From positions 36,653 through 100,652 of the forward strand of contig NZ_JAQIFT010000058.1 of the NCBI RefSeq assembly GCF_027857615.1: DNA of 64,000 bases, in the 5' to 3' direction. Source of the stretch: Holtiella tumoricola. Lineage in GTDB: Bacteria > Bacillota > Clostridia > Lachnospirales > Cellulosilyticaceae. Made by a program: the position numbers and the translations under genes. The notes under the pieces were generated by a model. The model searched no databases. It was not told where the DNA came from and worked only from the letters and a program-made list of their open reading frames with translations. Of the stretch, positions 1-8,815 are shown piece after piece (position 1 is the first letter of the stretch; each line of letters begins with the position of its first letter).

Positions 1-2
1 CA

Positions 3-113
3 GCGGTTATTTTCCTTGTTATTGTATCATCTGTTATAACACCAATTATACTAAAATTACTTTATAAAAAAGAGGATCAAGTGGAGAAAAGTACGCTTGC
101 TTGTGTACAATAG
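3..113 (+). CDS. C-terminal end of a probable cation/proton antiporter (partial)
   Basis: The reading frame is open from the window edge and ends in TAG at 111-113, giving 36 residues. It shows one hydrophobic helix (AVIFLVIVSSVITPIILKLL) followed by a short charged tail. A last membrane helix ending in a TPIxLKLL-like sequence resembles the C-terminus of Kef/NhaP-type Na+/H+ antiporters. Only the tail is visible, so the family assignment is an inference. A strong terminator follows directly, so this is the last gene of its transcript. Confidence 0.45.
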   Translation, partial: AVIFLVIVSSVITPIILKLLYKKEDQVEKSTLACVQ

Positions 114-137
114 CAAATTGCTAGCAGACCAAACTAG

Positions 138-188
138 GCTAGTAGAATCTAAACTAATATTAAGTTTAGATTCTACTAGCTTTATTTA
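138..188 (+). terminator. Rho-independent terminator
   Basis: A perfect 18-bp stem (138-155 with 163-180) and a 7-nt loop are followed by TTTATTTA. It closes the upstream partial gene. Confidence 0.85.
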
Positions 189-304
189 TATAGAAAGATA
201 TGAAATTCTATTTATTTACAAAGGTTTTCAATATAGAGACTAGAGTTTTAGCTAGAAATTCGATACAATAAGGGAAACATGTCAGGTTAAGGAGAATGAA
301 TTAA

Positions 305-1465
305 ATGCCGGAACAAAAACAATATAAACGTATAGTACCTTCTTATATTAAGGACTTTAAATGTATAGGTGGTAAATGTGAAGATACTTGCTGTGCAGGA
401 TGGTCCATTGAAGTAGATGCTGGTACCTACGATAAATATAAAAAAGTTGAGCATGCAGAACTTAAAAATAGATTTAGTCAAGACATTGTAGATTGTAAGC
501 AAAAAGCAACTAAGGCTTGTGCAGCACAAATTAAATTAAAAGATAACCGTTGTGCATTTTTAAGTCAAGATGGATGGTGTGATATCTATAGTGGCCTAGG
601 TGAATCCTATTTAAGCCATACTTGTGGACTCTATCCAAGAACATTAAATCGCATCCATAATACTATGGAATATTCAATGACATTTTCTTGTCCAGAAGCA
701 GCACGTCAAATCTTATTACAAGAAAAACCAATAACTTTTAGCTTATCAGAAAAGCTATTTAATGAATCAACAATTAGTGCAGATGTGGACTTAAATATAG
801 AAAACCCAAAAGAATGGCAAGATTATTTCTTTATTATAAGAGATAAGGCGATTGGTCTATTACAAAATAGGAATTTCTACTTAGAAGAGAGATTAACACA
901 TGTAGAAGGATTAATGCTTGGAATTACAGAACTTGCATTAAAAGGAAAAACAAAACAAATACCAGGATTTGTGCAAAAGTATACAGGTGAAAACTTTACA
1001 GGTGAAAGAGAAGTAGATGCGGGCATTCTAATTGAAAGAATGTATTTCTTACAGCAAGATATGGAACTACCATCTGAGCGTTATGCTGAGTGCTTAGACC
1101 AAGTATTAGAAGGGTTAGGATTAACAAAGGAGACTGCAACTTTACAGCAAGCTTATAAAACTTACTTAAAGGGTGAGAGAAGTTGCTATAAGGACTTCTT
1201 AGAACAAAAAGGCCATATTTTAGAAAATTATTTAGTGAACTATATCTATGAGCGTTGTATACCTTTAGATGGTGCAACACCTATTGAAAGTTATGAATGG
1301 ATGTTATTATACTATACACTTATTAAAGTACATCTCATAGGAATGGGTCTAGCTACACCAGTAGGCAGAAAAGTCATAAAGGAGGAACAAGCTATCAAGC
1401 TTATTCAATCCTTTACTAAAACTTATGACCATAATGATGGCTATTTAAGTTATTTTACAGATTAA
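305..1465 (+). CDS. fliB: FliB-family flagellin lysine N-methylase
   Basis: FliB family proteins methylate lysine side chains of flagellin after translation. The 386-residue product has the family's N-terminal cysteine cluster: C20, C25, C29 and C30 followed by AGW, fitting the CxxxxCxxCCxxW pattern, probably a metal or Fe-S site. Further cysteines follow in a CAFL...WCDIY region and a CGLYPR motif near residues 95-112. An AAGGAG ribosome site at about 289 supports the ATG at 305. The gene stands alone: no flagellin, chaperone or other flagellar gene is in the window. It converges on the tetR gene with only a few bases between the stop codons and no clear terminator. Many FliB relatives in non-motile bacteria have unknown targets, so the substrate is an inference. 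Confidence 0.8.
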   Translation: MPEQKQYKRIVPSYIKDFKCIGGKCEDTCCAGWSIEVDAGTYDKYKKVEHAELKNRFSQDIVDCKQKATKACAAQIKLKDNRCAFLSQDGWCDIYSGLGESYLSHTCGLYPRTLNRIHNTMEYSMTFSCPEAARQILLQEKPITFSLSEKLFNESTISADVDLNIENPKEWQDYFFIIRDKAIGLLQNRNFYLEERLTHVEGLMLGITELALKGKTKQIPGFVQKYTGENFTGEREVDAGILIERMYFLQQDMELPSERYAECLDQVLEGLGLTKETATLQQAYKTYLKGERSCYKDFLEQKGHILENYLVNYIYERCIPLDGATPIESYEWMLLYYTLIKVHLIGMGLATPVGRKVIKEEQAIKLIQSFTKTYDHNDGYLSYFTD

Positions 1466-1471
1466 TAATCA

Positions 1472-2080
1472 TTAATTGGAATCAAACATAGTATTTAGGC
1501 TGGTTGTAATTGTGTGTCGTGCAACGACTTCTGCAGGCTCTACACTTGTAATGCTTCCGCTGGCAAAGAGTGAAGCAAGACCATGGACAAGGCTCCACAT
1601 AGAAAGCACATAAGTATCATAAAGTGCTAGGTCAGCTCCTACTGTTTCTAGATAACGAAGCGCTGTGCTTCTAAAAGCATTAAAAGATGGATTAGAACAT
1701 GGATGGAACATACCACTTTCTATACAAATAGGTATAGGAGATTGATTCATAAAGGAAAACTGTAAGTAGTCAGGATTAGCTACCATAAAGGTGACATAGG
1801 CTACACCCAGTTCTATAATCTGTTCTTTAGGGGCATCGTGGTAATGAGTAAGAATAGGGGCTAGGGCAGCTTGAAATTCCTTAGCTGATTCTTGCATAAT
1901 GGCTTGAACCAATTCTTCTTTATTTGCAAAATGCTTATAAGGGGCATTATGGCTTACCTCACATAGTTTAGCTACTTTTCTAAGAGAGAGATTATTATAG
2001 CCTTCTGTAGCAATAAGGCGTAGTCCGGTCTGGATAAGTTTAGTGCGTAATGAGTCATCAGTCACATGAGAGGGTGTCAT
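1472..2080 (-). CDS. TetR/AcrR-family transcriptional regulator
   Basis: A 202-residue one-component repressor. The N-terminal helix-turn-helix lies at about residues 25-52 (LSLRKVAKLCEVSHNAPYKH, then FANKEELV), the classic TetR DNA-binding segment. The remaining helices form the ligand/dimer domain, of a type often seen in regulators of flavin oxidoreductases and drug resistance. It is divergent from two flavodoxin-fold oxidoreductase genes, and the 124-bp spacer holds two copies of a 15-bp palindrome overlapping both promoters. Autorepression together with repression of the oxidoreductases is therefore very likely. The inducer cannot be read from sequence. Confidence 0.85.
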   Translation of the reverse strand: MTPSHVTDDSLRTKLIQTGLRLIATEGYNNLSLRKVAKLCEVSHNAPYKHFANKEELVQAIMQESAKEFQAALAPILTHYHDAPKEQIIELGVAYVTFMVANPDYLQFSFMNQSPIPICIESGMFHPCSNPSFNAFRSTALRYLETVGADLALYDTYVLSMWSLVHGLASLFASGSITSVEPAEVVARHTITTSLNTMFDSN

Positions 2081-2115
2081 AATAAATTCATCCTTATTTA
2101 ATATATTTTTTTAAA

Positions 2116-2160
2116 AGTATAGCACTCTGGGTTGACAGTGTCAACGTAGGGTGCTATATT
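2116..2160. promoter_or_regulatory. Overlapping divergent promoters sharing one TetR operator
   Basis: GTTGACAGTGTCAAC (2131-2145) is a palindrome with 6-bp arms. It supplies a TTGACA -35 box in both directions: rightward 2132-2137 with -10 TATATT at 2155-2160, and leftward 2139-2144 with -10 TATACT at 2116-2121. Both spacers are 17 bp. The symmetry extends outward to TATAGCAC/GTGCTATA at 2118-2125 and 2151-2158, all centred on 2138. Confidence 0.8.
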
Positions 2161-2172
2161 AATGGCAAAAAG

Positions 2173-2187
2173 GTTGACAGTGTCAAC
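2173..2187. promoter_or_regulatory. Second copy of the TetR operator palindrome
   Basis: An identical 15-bp copy of the palindrome at 2131-2145, 42 bp further right. That equals four DNA turns, so both sites lie on the same helix face. It sits just after the predicted rightward start point and before the ribosome site of the oxidoreductase gene, a road-block position. Confidence 0.75.
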
Positions 2188-2204
2188 TTAAGCGAGGTGT
2201 AAAA

Positions 2205-2774
2205 ATGAAAGTACTTGTATCATATAATGAAAAACCAACTCATATTCTTGGTAAAAGGCTTCGTGAGGAAATACTTAGTAGGTTGAAAGAACAAGAATAT
2301 CCTATACAAACTTTTGGTGCCAATATAGAAGAAAGTAAAAATTGCTTAGGATGTTTTGGGTGTTGGGTAAAAACACCTGGCACATGTGTCATCAAAGATA
2401 AACAAACTGAATTTAGCAAAGCATATATAAGTAATGATACTGTGATTCTGATTACTCAAATTAAATATGGAACGTATGAGCCGGTGATTAAGAATATGTT
2501 AGACCGTAACATACCTAATGTATTACCTTTTTTTGAAACAGTTAAAGGTGAGACACACCATCAACCACGTTACAAAAAGTACCCAGAGTTTATTGTTGTA
2601 GGCTATGGAGAAGATTTAAGTCAGGAAGAAGTAGAGACTTTTAAAGGGATTATCAATGCAAATAGTATTAATATGAAAAAGTCAAAAGGCTATACATTCA
2701 TTTGTGAAAGTGAAGAGAAAGTAGAAGAGATTGTTAGTGCCTTAATAGAACTTTGTAAAGGGCTGGAGGTATAA
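2205..2774 (+). CDS. Flavodoxin-family NAD(P)H-dependent oxidoreductase
   Basis: A 189-residue flavodoxin-fold protein of the FMN reductase type. Residues 47-66 carry a cysteine-rich segment (NCLGCFGCWVKTPGTCVIKD), characteristic of the iron-sulfur-flavoprotein-like branch of this superfamily. The following IxYGTYEPVIKNMLDR stretch is the usual FMN/dimer region. It is the first gene of a two-gene operon behind the TetR operator and ends 4 bp before the next gene. Likely roles are quinone, nitro-compound or electrophile reduction; the substrate is unknown. The two spare cysteines could bind metal or form a redox disulfide. Confidence 0.75.
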   Translation: MKVLVSYNEKPTHILGKRLREEILSRLKEQEYPIQTFGANIEESKNCLGCFGCWVKTPGTCVIKDKQTEFSKAYISNDTVILITQIKYGTYEPVIKNMLDRNIPNVLPFFETVKGETHHQPRYKKYPEFIVVGYGEDLSQEEVETFKGIINANSINMKKSKGYTFICESEEKVEEIVSALIELCKGLEV

Positions 2775-2778
2775 GAAA

Positions 2779-3447
2779 ATGAAAAAAGTAATATTTTTAA
2801 ATGGTAGTCCAAAGCAAGAACGCAGTGTTACTCATTATTACATAGAAGAGTTAAAAAAGCTTTTAGGAGAACAGGTGGAATGTGAAGAAATCTATGTAGC
2901 CAAAGTAATCAAGCAGAAGGATTTAGACAGTACTTATAAAAAGTTAACGCAGGCAGATCAGTTAGTGATAGGTTGTTCCCTTTATGTAGATACATTATAT
3001 GCTGGTCTACTATCTTTCTTAGAGGAATTTGAAACTTATTTAGAAGTTTATCCAAACTTAAGAGAACCTAAAACCAGGGTATATGCATTATGTAATAATG
3101 GATTTTTACAAGGAGAGCAAAATAAGTATGCTTTAAGAAATCTTAGATTCTTTACAGAAAAAATAGGTTATAGCTGGCAGTTTGGACTAGGCCTTGGTGC
3201 AGGTGAAATGATGTATGCAACACGTGATCAGATGCCTATGGAGTTTGTTGTAAAACGTCAAATAGGTAATGCTCTTAGAGTTTTAAGCAGAGCTATTTTA
3301 AATGAAGAAGAAACAAAACAACAAGATTTATTAGTAAGTCCTAAAATACCAATTTGGATGTTCAATCAAATGGGGAATCAATTTTGGAAGGATAGGGCAA
3401 AAAAGGGAAAAGTGTCCGTAAAAATGATAAGACAACGTATTTATTAA
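2779..3447 (+). CDS. Flavodoxin-like NAD(P)H-dependent oxidoreductase
   Basis: A 222-residue protein opening with the phosphate-binding loop of flavodoxin-like reductases (IFLNGSPKQERSVT). A second strand holds DQLVIGCSLYVDTLYAGLLS, the typical flavin-contact loop. The GLGLGAGEMMYATRD region near residue 145 fits clostridial members of this family. It lies 4 bp behind its partner, so the two are translated together and share the TetR-controlled promoter. Neither partner has a transmembrane segment. It could form a heterodimer with the upstream protein or act on a related substrate. Confidence 0.7.
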   Translation: MKKVIFLNGSPKQERSVTHYYIEELKKLLGEQVECEEIYVAKVIKQKDLDSTYKKLTQADQLVIGCSLYVDTLYAGLLSFLEEFETYLEVYPNLREPKTRVYALCNNGFLQGEQNKYALRNLRFFTEKIGYSWQFGLGLGAGEMMYATRDQMPMEFVVKRQIGNALRVLSRAILNEEETKQQDLLVSPKIPIWMFNQMGNQFWKDRAKKGKVSVKMIRQRIY

Positions 3448-3572
3448 TTTACTTCAATTTTTATAAGTATGTTTACTTTGGTATAAATATAAATTATAAT
3501 TTTATCCAATGATGTACTATCGGTTATATAAAGAATGATTATAACATGAGGTAAGTTAGGAGTGATAAAGGG

Positions 3573-4277
3573 ATGATTTTGTTAGGGACCATTGTAAATG
3601 TATTATTAATATTAGTAGGAAGTATATTAGGGATTTTATTAAAGCGAGGCATAGAAAAACGTTATGAAGATTTGATTATGAGTGCACTAGGACTAGTAAC
3701 TGCTGTTATTGGTATTACATTTGCAATTAAATCACAGAATATGCTAATCGTTGTGGTAAGTTTAGTAATTGGTGCATTGATAGGAGAATGGATCGATATT
3801 GATAGTAAGCTTAATAAAGTTGGAGATTGGTTAAAAGATAAAGTAAAGGGGAAGGGTGGAACAGGTTTAGAAGAAGAAAGTAGAATAGGAGAGGGATTTG
3901 TTACTGCTACTTTACTTTTTTGTGTAGGCTCGATGGCCATAATGGGTGCACTAGATAGTGGGCTTAGAGGGGACCATACAATTTTATATACAAAAAGTAT
4001 TATGGATGGTATTTCAGCTCTAATCTTTGCAAGCAGTATGGGTATAGGTGTAGCTCTATCAGCATTTCCTATTTTAATCTATCAGGGTGGTATTGCTTTA
4101 ATGGCACAAACTGTGCAGCCGTATTTAAGTGATGCAATGATGATAGAGATGAATGCAGTAGGTGGTATTTTACTTATTGGAATAGGTCTATCCCTTTTAG
4201 ATATTAAGAGAATAAAGGTCTCAAACCTATTGCCAGCGTTGATTATCCCGATTATATGGTTTTTAATAGTAGGTTAG
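3573..4277 (+). CDS. DUF554 family membrane protein
   Basis: A 234-residue polytopic membrane protein whose start (MILLGTIVNVLLILVGSILG) and GALIGEWIDI segment are typical of the DUF554 (YdfK/YqgA-like) family. About six or seven hydrophobic helices are visible, with one hydrophilic loop around residues 87-110. The function of the family is not established; a small-molecule transport role has been suggested. It is a single-gene transcript closed by a strong terminator. Confidence 0.8.
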   Translation: MILLGTIVNVLLILVGSILGILLKRGIEKRYEDLIMSALGLVTAVIGITFAIKSQNMLIVVVSLVIGALIGEWIDIDSKLNKVGDWLKDKVKGKGGTGLEEESRIGEGFVTATLLFCVGSMAIMGALDSGLRGDHTILYTKSIMDGISALIFASSMGIGVALSAFPILIYQGGIALMAQTVQPYLSDAMMIEMNAVGGILLIGIGLSLLDIKRIKVSNLLPALIIPIIWFLIVG

Positions 4278-4284
4278 AGAAGAG

Positions 4285-4327
4285 AAAAGATGAGTAGCTA
4301 TAGACAGTTACTCATCTTTTTTATTTT
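4285..4327 (+). terminator. Rho-independent terminator after the DUF554 gene
   Basis: A 12-bp stem (4285-4296 with 4309-4320) followed by a long T-rich run. Confidence 0.85.
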
Positions 4328-4504
4328 TTTATAAAGTTTATATAGATATACCAAGGGGTGAGAAGAAGGGAGGAAATTTTAGACTGAAGTTGTTGTACAA
4401 AAAATAAATAGAGTATGCTATCATAGATATACGTAAAAGATAAATATTATTAAAAAACAATAATTTTAATAGATATACAAATGGTAAGAAAAGGGGCCTG
4501 ACTA

Positions 4505-6793
4505 ATGGATATATTGATTCGTAAGAGAGACGGTAGGTTGGAAAAATTAAACGTAGAGAAAACAAAACGAATGATTAATATGGCTTGCGAGGGGATTGAA
4601 GGATGTGACCCTATAGAACTTGAATTAGATTCTTGCATTCAGTTTAGAGAAGAGATGACAACAGCTGAGATACAGAAGATACTTATACAAACAGCGATAG
4701 GAAAGGTTATACAAACAAAAGCAAATGAATTTGGTGGAAGTACAAAGGTAACCCACTCTAATTGGCAATATGTAGCAGCTAGATTATTATTATTTGATTT
4801 ATATAAAGAAGCAAAGAAAAATAGAGGATATGACCACTTCGGGTATGGCAGTTACTTAGAGCTTATATATAAATTAGAAGAGAAGGGGCTATATGGTAAG
4901 TATCTTTTAACGGAGTATACCAAAGAAGATATCCTTGAACTTGCAGAATATATTAAACCAGAAAGAGATTACTTATTTAACTATGAAGGGGTCAAGCTCT
5001 TAGTGGATAGATACTTGATAAGAGGATTTGGAAAAGAAGTATTAGAGTTGCCACAAGAAAGATTTATGACAATAGCTATGCATTTAGCTATTCCTGAAAA
5101 AGAAAATAAAGTTCATTATGCAAAAAAATTCTATGATTTACTTAGCCAGTTAAAGATGACAGTAGCAACACCTACATTAGGTAATGCAGGAACACCGACT
5201 TATCAATTAAGTAGTTGCTTTATTTCAACAGTGGGAGATAATTTGTGGTCTATCTATGATACCAATCAGAAATTCGCCCAAGTATCCAAACATGGTGGAG
5301 GAATGGGTATCTATTTAGGAAAAATAAGAGCTCTAAATAGTGAGATTAGAGGTTACAAAAATGCATCAGGGGGCGTTATCCCTTGGGTACGTTTATATAA
5401 TGATACAGCTGTAGCAGTAGATCAATTAGGGAAAAGAAAAGGTGGTGCAACAGTAACACTGGATATCTGGCATCAAGACGTTTACGATTTTCTAGATCTT
5501 AAAACCAATAATGGTGATGATAGAAGAAAAGCCCATGACTTATTTACTGCATTATCTATACCAGACCTCTTTATGCAGAGATTAGAAAAGAGACAAAAGT
5601 GGTCATTGTTTGATCCTTATAGTGTTCATAAATTAATGGGGTACTACTTAGAGGATGCTTTTGATGATGTAGAGGATAAGGCATTTACACGTAAATATGT
5701 TGAGTGTGAAAATAATCCAATGTTACCTAGAGTAGAGGTAGATGCTTTAGATATTATGAAAAAGATACTAAAGAGTGCAGTTGAAACAGGTACACCGTTT
5801 ATATTCTTTAGAGATACAGTCAATAAATACAATGCGAATAAGCATGCTGGAATGATTTATGCGTCAAATCTCTGTCATGAAATCACTCAAAATACAAGTG
5901 AAAGTATATTTGTAAACGAAGAGATTGTAGGAGATGGTAGAAGGGAAATTAGAAGTACGATCACTCCTGGGGATATGGTTGTATGTAACTTAAATTCTAT
6001 CAATCTAGGAAAGACAGAGTTAGAAGAGTTACAAGAAACTGTTCCTCTACAAATTAGAATGCTTGATAATGTAGTATCTCTCAATGACCTACCTGTTGCA
6101 GAAGCGAAATTAACCAGTGATAAGTATAGAGCAATTGGTCTAGGAACAAGTGGGTATCATCATTACCTGGTGAAGAAAAATATTATGTGGGAAAGCCAAG
6201 AACACTTAGAAGTAGCAGATACTTTATTCGAAGAAATTGCTTATCAGGCTATAAAAGGTTCTATGGAGTTAGCTAAAGAAAAAGGTGCTTATTCTGAGTT
6301 TGAAGGTTCTGAATGGCATACAGGTGCTTACTTTGAAAGACGTGGTTACACATCTTCTAGATGGCTTAAGTTAAAAGAAGATGTGAAAAAGTACGGTGTA
6401 CGAAATGGGTATATTATGGCTATAGCGCCAACGGGAAGTACATCTAATATAGGAAATACTACAGCAGGGATAGATCCTATATTTAAAAAGTTCTTCATTG
6501 AAGAGAAGAAAGGTAGCTTTACACCTAAGACAGCTCCAGATTTATCAGTGGAAAACTTTTGGACTTATAAAGAAGCTCATACAATCGATCAACAGTGGAG
6601 TATAAAGGCTTGTGGTGTAAGACAAAAGCATATAGATCAAGCACAGTCCTTTAACCTTTATATTACACCAGAAATAAAAGCGAAAGATATCTTAGAAATG
6701 TATATGGAAACATGGAGACAGGGTGTAAAGACGATTTACTATATCAGAAACCAATCTCTAGAAATGGATGAATGTACAAGCTGTTCAAGCTAA
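4505..6793 (+). CDS. nrdA: Class Ia ribonucleoside-diphosphate reductase, alpha subunit
   Basis: NrdA reduces ribonucleoside diphosphates to deoxyribonucleotides with NrdB. The 762-residue protein starts with an ATP-cone domain (VRKRDGRLEKLNVEK-like, residues 4-90), the allosteric activity site. Active-site cysteines are visible at C238 (SSCFIS), C457 in the NLCHE motif (radical thiyl site with N455 and E459) and C494 (VVCNLNS). The tail MDECTSCSS holds the CxxC pair that re-reduces the active site. The C457-C494 spacing is 37 residues, against 23 between the equivalent cysteines of E. coli NrdA as I recall them, so there is an insertion of about 14 residues. The radical-transfer YYIRN motif is present near the end. 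nrdB follows 21 bp downstream, so this is a two-gene operon. Confidence 0.93.
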   Translation: MDILIRKRDGRLEKLNVEKTKRMINMACEGIEGCDPIELELDSCIQFREEMTTAEIQKILIQTAIGKVIQTKANEFGGSTKVTHSNWQYVAARLLLFDLYKEAKKNRGYDHFGYGSYLELIYKLEEKGLYGKYLLTEYTKEDILELAEYIKPERDYLFNYEGVKLLVDRYLIRGFGKEVLELPQERFMTIAMHLAIPEKENKVHYAKKFYDLLSQLKMTVATPTLGNAGTPTYQLSSCFISTVGDNLWSIYDTNQKFAQVSKHGGGMGIYLGKIRALNSEIRGYKNASGGVIPWVRLYNDTAVAVDQLGKRKGGATVTLDIWHQDVYDFLDLKTNNGDDRRKAHDLFTALSIPDLFMQRLEKRQKWSLFDPYSVHKLMGYYLEDAFDDVEDKAFTRKYVECENNPMLPRVEVDALDIMKKILKSAVETGTPFIFFRDTVNKYNANKHAGMIYASNLCHEITQNTSESIFVNEEIVGDGRREIRSTITPGDMVVCNLNSINLGKTELEELQETVPLQIRMLDNVVSLNDLPVAEAKLTSDKYRAIGLGTSGYHHYLVKKNIMWESQEHLEVADTLFEEIAYQAIKGSMELAKEKGAYSEFEGSEWHTGAYFERRGYTSSRWLKLKEDVKKYGVRNGYIMAIAPTGSTSNIGNTTAGIDPIFKKFFIEEKKGSFTPKTAPDLSVENFWTYKEAHTIDQQWSIKACGVRQKHIDQAQSFNLYITPEIKAKDILEMYMETWRQGVKTIYYIRNQSLEMDECTSCSS

Positions 6794-6814
6794 GAGTGGA
6801 AGGAAGTATTGATA

Positions 6815-7843
6815 ATGAAGAAAAAAATGATATTTAATGAAAATGGACTAAGAGGTACCCATTCTTTAATTAGTGGAGATACAACTAATTTAAGAGAATG
6901 GAACAGAATCAAATATGATTGGGCAAATACTATGTATAGAGGGATGCTTAATAATTTTTGGATACCTGAGGAGATCTCACTAGGTGAAGACGTTAAACAA
7001 TTTCCTCATCTAACAGATGGAGAAAGAAGAGCATTTGATAGAATCATTTCTTTCCTCAACTTTTTAGATTCTATACAAAGTGAAAACTTACCAAATCTCT
7101 CTAGATATATTACAGCACCAGAAGTATCCTCCTTATTAAATATTCAAGCTTTTCAAGAAGAGATACATGCACAAAGTTATTCCTATATATTAGACTCTGT
7201 TACCAATCCCATTACAAGAGATCAAATCTATGATATGTGGAGAAATGACGAGCACTTATTAGAAAGAAATAAATTTATAGCAGGTATTTATCAAGCATTT
7301 AATGAGGAAGCTACAGAAGAAGGCTTTATTAAAACTGTTATGGCAAATTATATTTTAGAAGGTATCTACTTTTATTCAGGTTTTAGCTTCTTCTATACAT
7401 TAGCAAGACAAGGTAAAATGACAGCAACAAGTACATTATTTAAATATATCAATAGAGATGAAATTACTCATCTTGTATTGTTCCAAAATATTTTAAAAGA
7501 ACTTAAAAAAGAGAATCCAAGTATCTTTACACCAGCATTTGAAAGCGAACTAGTAGAGATGATGAGGGTCGCTGTTGAGCATGAAATCAGTTGGGGACAA
7601 TATGTAACCAATAATGAAATACTAGGTTTAAATGATGAGCTTATTGATAGATATATCAAATATTTATCCAATTTAAGATTAAAGGCAATCGGATTAAATG
7701 TTCTTTACCCAGAGATTACAACACATCCAATGGAATGGATAGAAAGCTTTGCAAACTTAAATAATACAAAGACTGATTTCTTCGAGGCAAAAGTAACAAC
7801 CTATACCAAAGCCGCCGCTTTTGATATAGATGAATTAGAATAA
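6815..7843 (+). CDS. nrdB: Class Ia ribonucleoside-diphosphate reductase, beta subunit
   Basis: NrdB is the small subunit, holding the diiron-tyrosyl radical. I choose the ATG at 6815 (342 aa) rather than an in-frame TTG at 6809, because GGAAGGAAG at 6799-6806 is too close to the TTG. Metal ligands and radical residue can be read: D85 in LDSIQ, E115 and H118 in AFQEEIHAQSY, then Y122 as the radical tyrosine, matching E. coli numbering almost exactly. Later ligands lie in ILEGIYFYSGF and DEITHL. The intact tyrosine argues for class Ia rather than Ic. A terminator follows. Confidence 0.93.
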   Translation: MKKKMIFNENGLRGTHSLISGDTTNLREWNRIKYDWANTMYRGMLNNFWIPEEISLGEDVKQFPHLTDGERRAFDRIISFLNFLDSIQSENLPNLSRYITAPEVSSLLNIQAFQEEIHAQSYSYILDSVTNPITRDQIYDMWRNDEHLLERNKFIAGIYQAFNEEATEEGFIKTVMANYILEGIYFYSGFSFFYTLARQGKMTATSTLFKYINRDEITHLVLFQNILKELKKENPSIFTPAFESELVEMMRVAVEHEISWGQYVTNNEILGLNDELIDRYIKYLSNLRLKAIGLNVLYPEITTHPMEWIESFANLNNTKTDFFEAKVTTYTKAAAFDIDELE

Positions 7844-7852
7844 AAAGTATAA

Positions 7853-7893
7853 ATGATCCTAGGTTTCTTGTGAGAGGCTTAGGATTATTTTTT
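7853..7893 (+). terminator. Rho-independent terminator after nrdB
   Basis: An ATCCTAGG/CTTAGGAT stem with a G-T pair, followed by a T-rich tail. Confidence 0.7.
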
Positions 7894-7973
7894 ATAAAAA
7901 AGAATTGACAGAAGATTTAATATGGGATAAGATAGTGAACAATATATTCTGAAAAATAAAAGGAGGCGTTGTA

Positions 7974-8783
7974 ATGGAAGTTGTAAAACAATACTATGAT
8001 GAAGAAGCAGAAAGAGAGTGGCAAAGACTTGCCAATCCTTATAGTCAAGTGGAATACAAAACGACTTTACATCTTATAGAAAAGTATTTTCCAAAGAATG
8101 GTCATGTTTTAGATATTGGCTCAGGCCCTGGACGCTATTCATTAGCCCTCCTTAAACAAGGTTATCAAGTTTCTTTATTAGATTTATCAAAAAGGGAATT
8201 GGCTATTGCAAAAGATCAAATAGAGATGGCAGGTTTGAAGGCAGAAAATTATTATTGCCAAAGTGCTTTAGAGTTAGAAGGATTTAAAGATAATAGTTTC
8301 GATGGGTTACTAATCATGGGGCCAATGTATCATTTACATGAAGAAGCAGACCGTTTACATATTTTAAGAGAAGCCAAAAGAATTGTAAAAGATGAAGGCA
8401 TAATCCTTATTGCATATATCAATACGTGGGGCGCACTTAAGGCGAGCCTATATGAGTTTCCAGAGAGCTTTTTAGACAAGGAGCATTTTGAGAGATATAT
8501 AAATGGAGACTTGAAGTTTAGTGAAGAAGAAAGCTTTACCCAGACCTATTTTACAACACCACCAAAGGCGTTAGAAGAGATAGAAAAGTCAGGATTACAG
8601 TTGGTTTCTTATGCAGGTGCTGAAAGTTATATATCAGGAATGCACGTAGAACTTAGTAACTTAGCAAACTATATGCCTGAAGTCTATGCAAACTATGTAG
8701 AAAAGGCATGTGAATATGCAGAACTTCCTCAATATAGAGATGCAACAGAACATGTTGTAATGATTGTAAAGAAGGAAATTTAG
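7974..8783 (+). CDS. Class I SAM-dependent methyltransferase
   Basis: A 269-residue methyltransferase with a Rossmann-fold SAM site. Motif I is VLDIGSGPGRYSLALLKQGY (about residues 45-64), and the acidic end of the next strand is in VSLLDLSKRELAIA. Motif post-II/III is NSFDGLLIMGPMYHL. This resembles Methyltransf_11/25-type enzymes acting on small molecules; the substrate cannot be inferred. AGGAGG lies 8 nt before the ATG. A 42-residue membrane peptide gene follows at 8816. Confidence 0.8.
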   Translation: MEVVKQYYDEEAEREWQRLANPYSQVEYKTTLHLIEKYFPKNGHVLDIGSGPGRYSLALLKQGYQVSLLDLSKRELAIAKDQIEMAGLKAENYYCQSALELEGFKDNSFDGLLIMGPMYHLHEEADRLHILREAKRIVKDEGIILIAYINTWGALKASLYEFPESFLDKEHFERYINGDLKFSEEESFTQTYFTTPPKALEEIEKSGLQLVSYAGAESYISGMHVELSNLANYMPEVYANYVEKACEYAELPQYRDATEHVVMIVKKEI

Positions 8784-8815
8784 AGAAGTAGACATATTCT
8801 AGGGGGAATAGAGAA

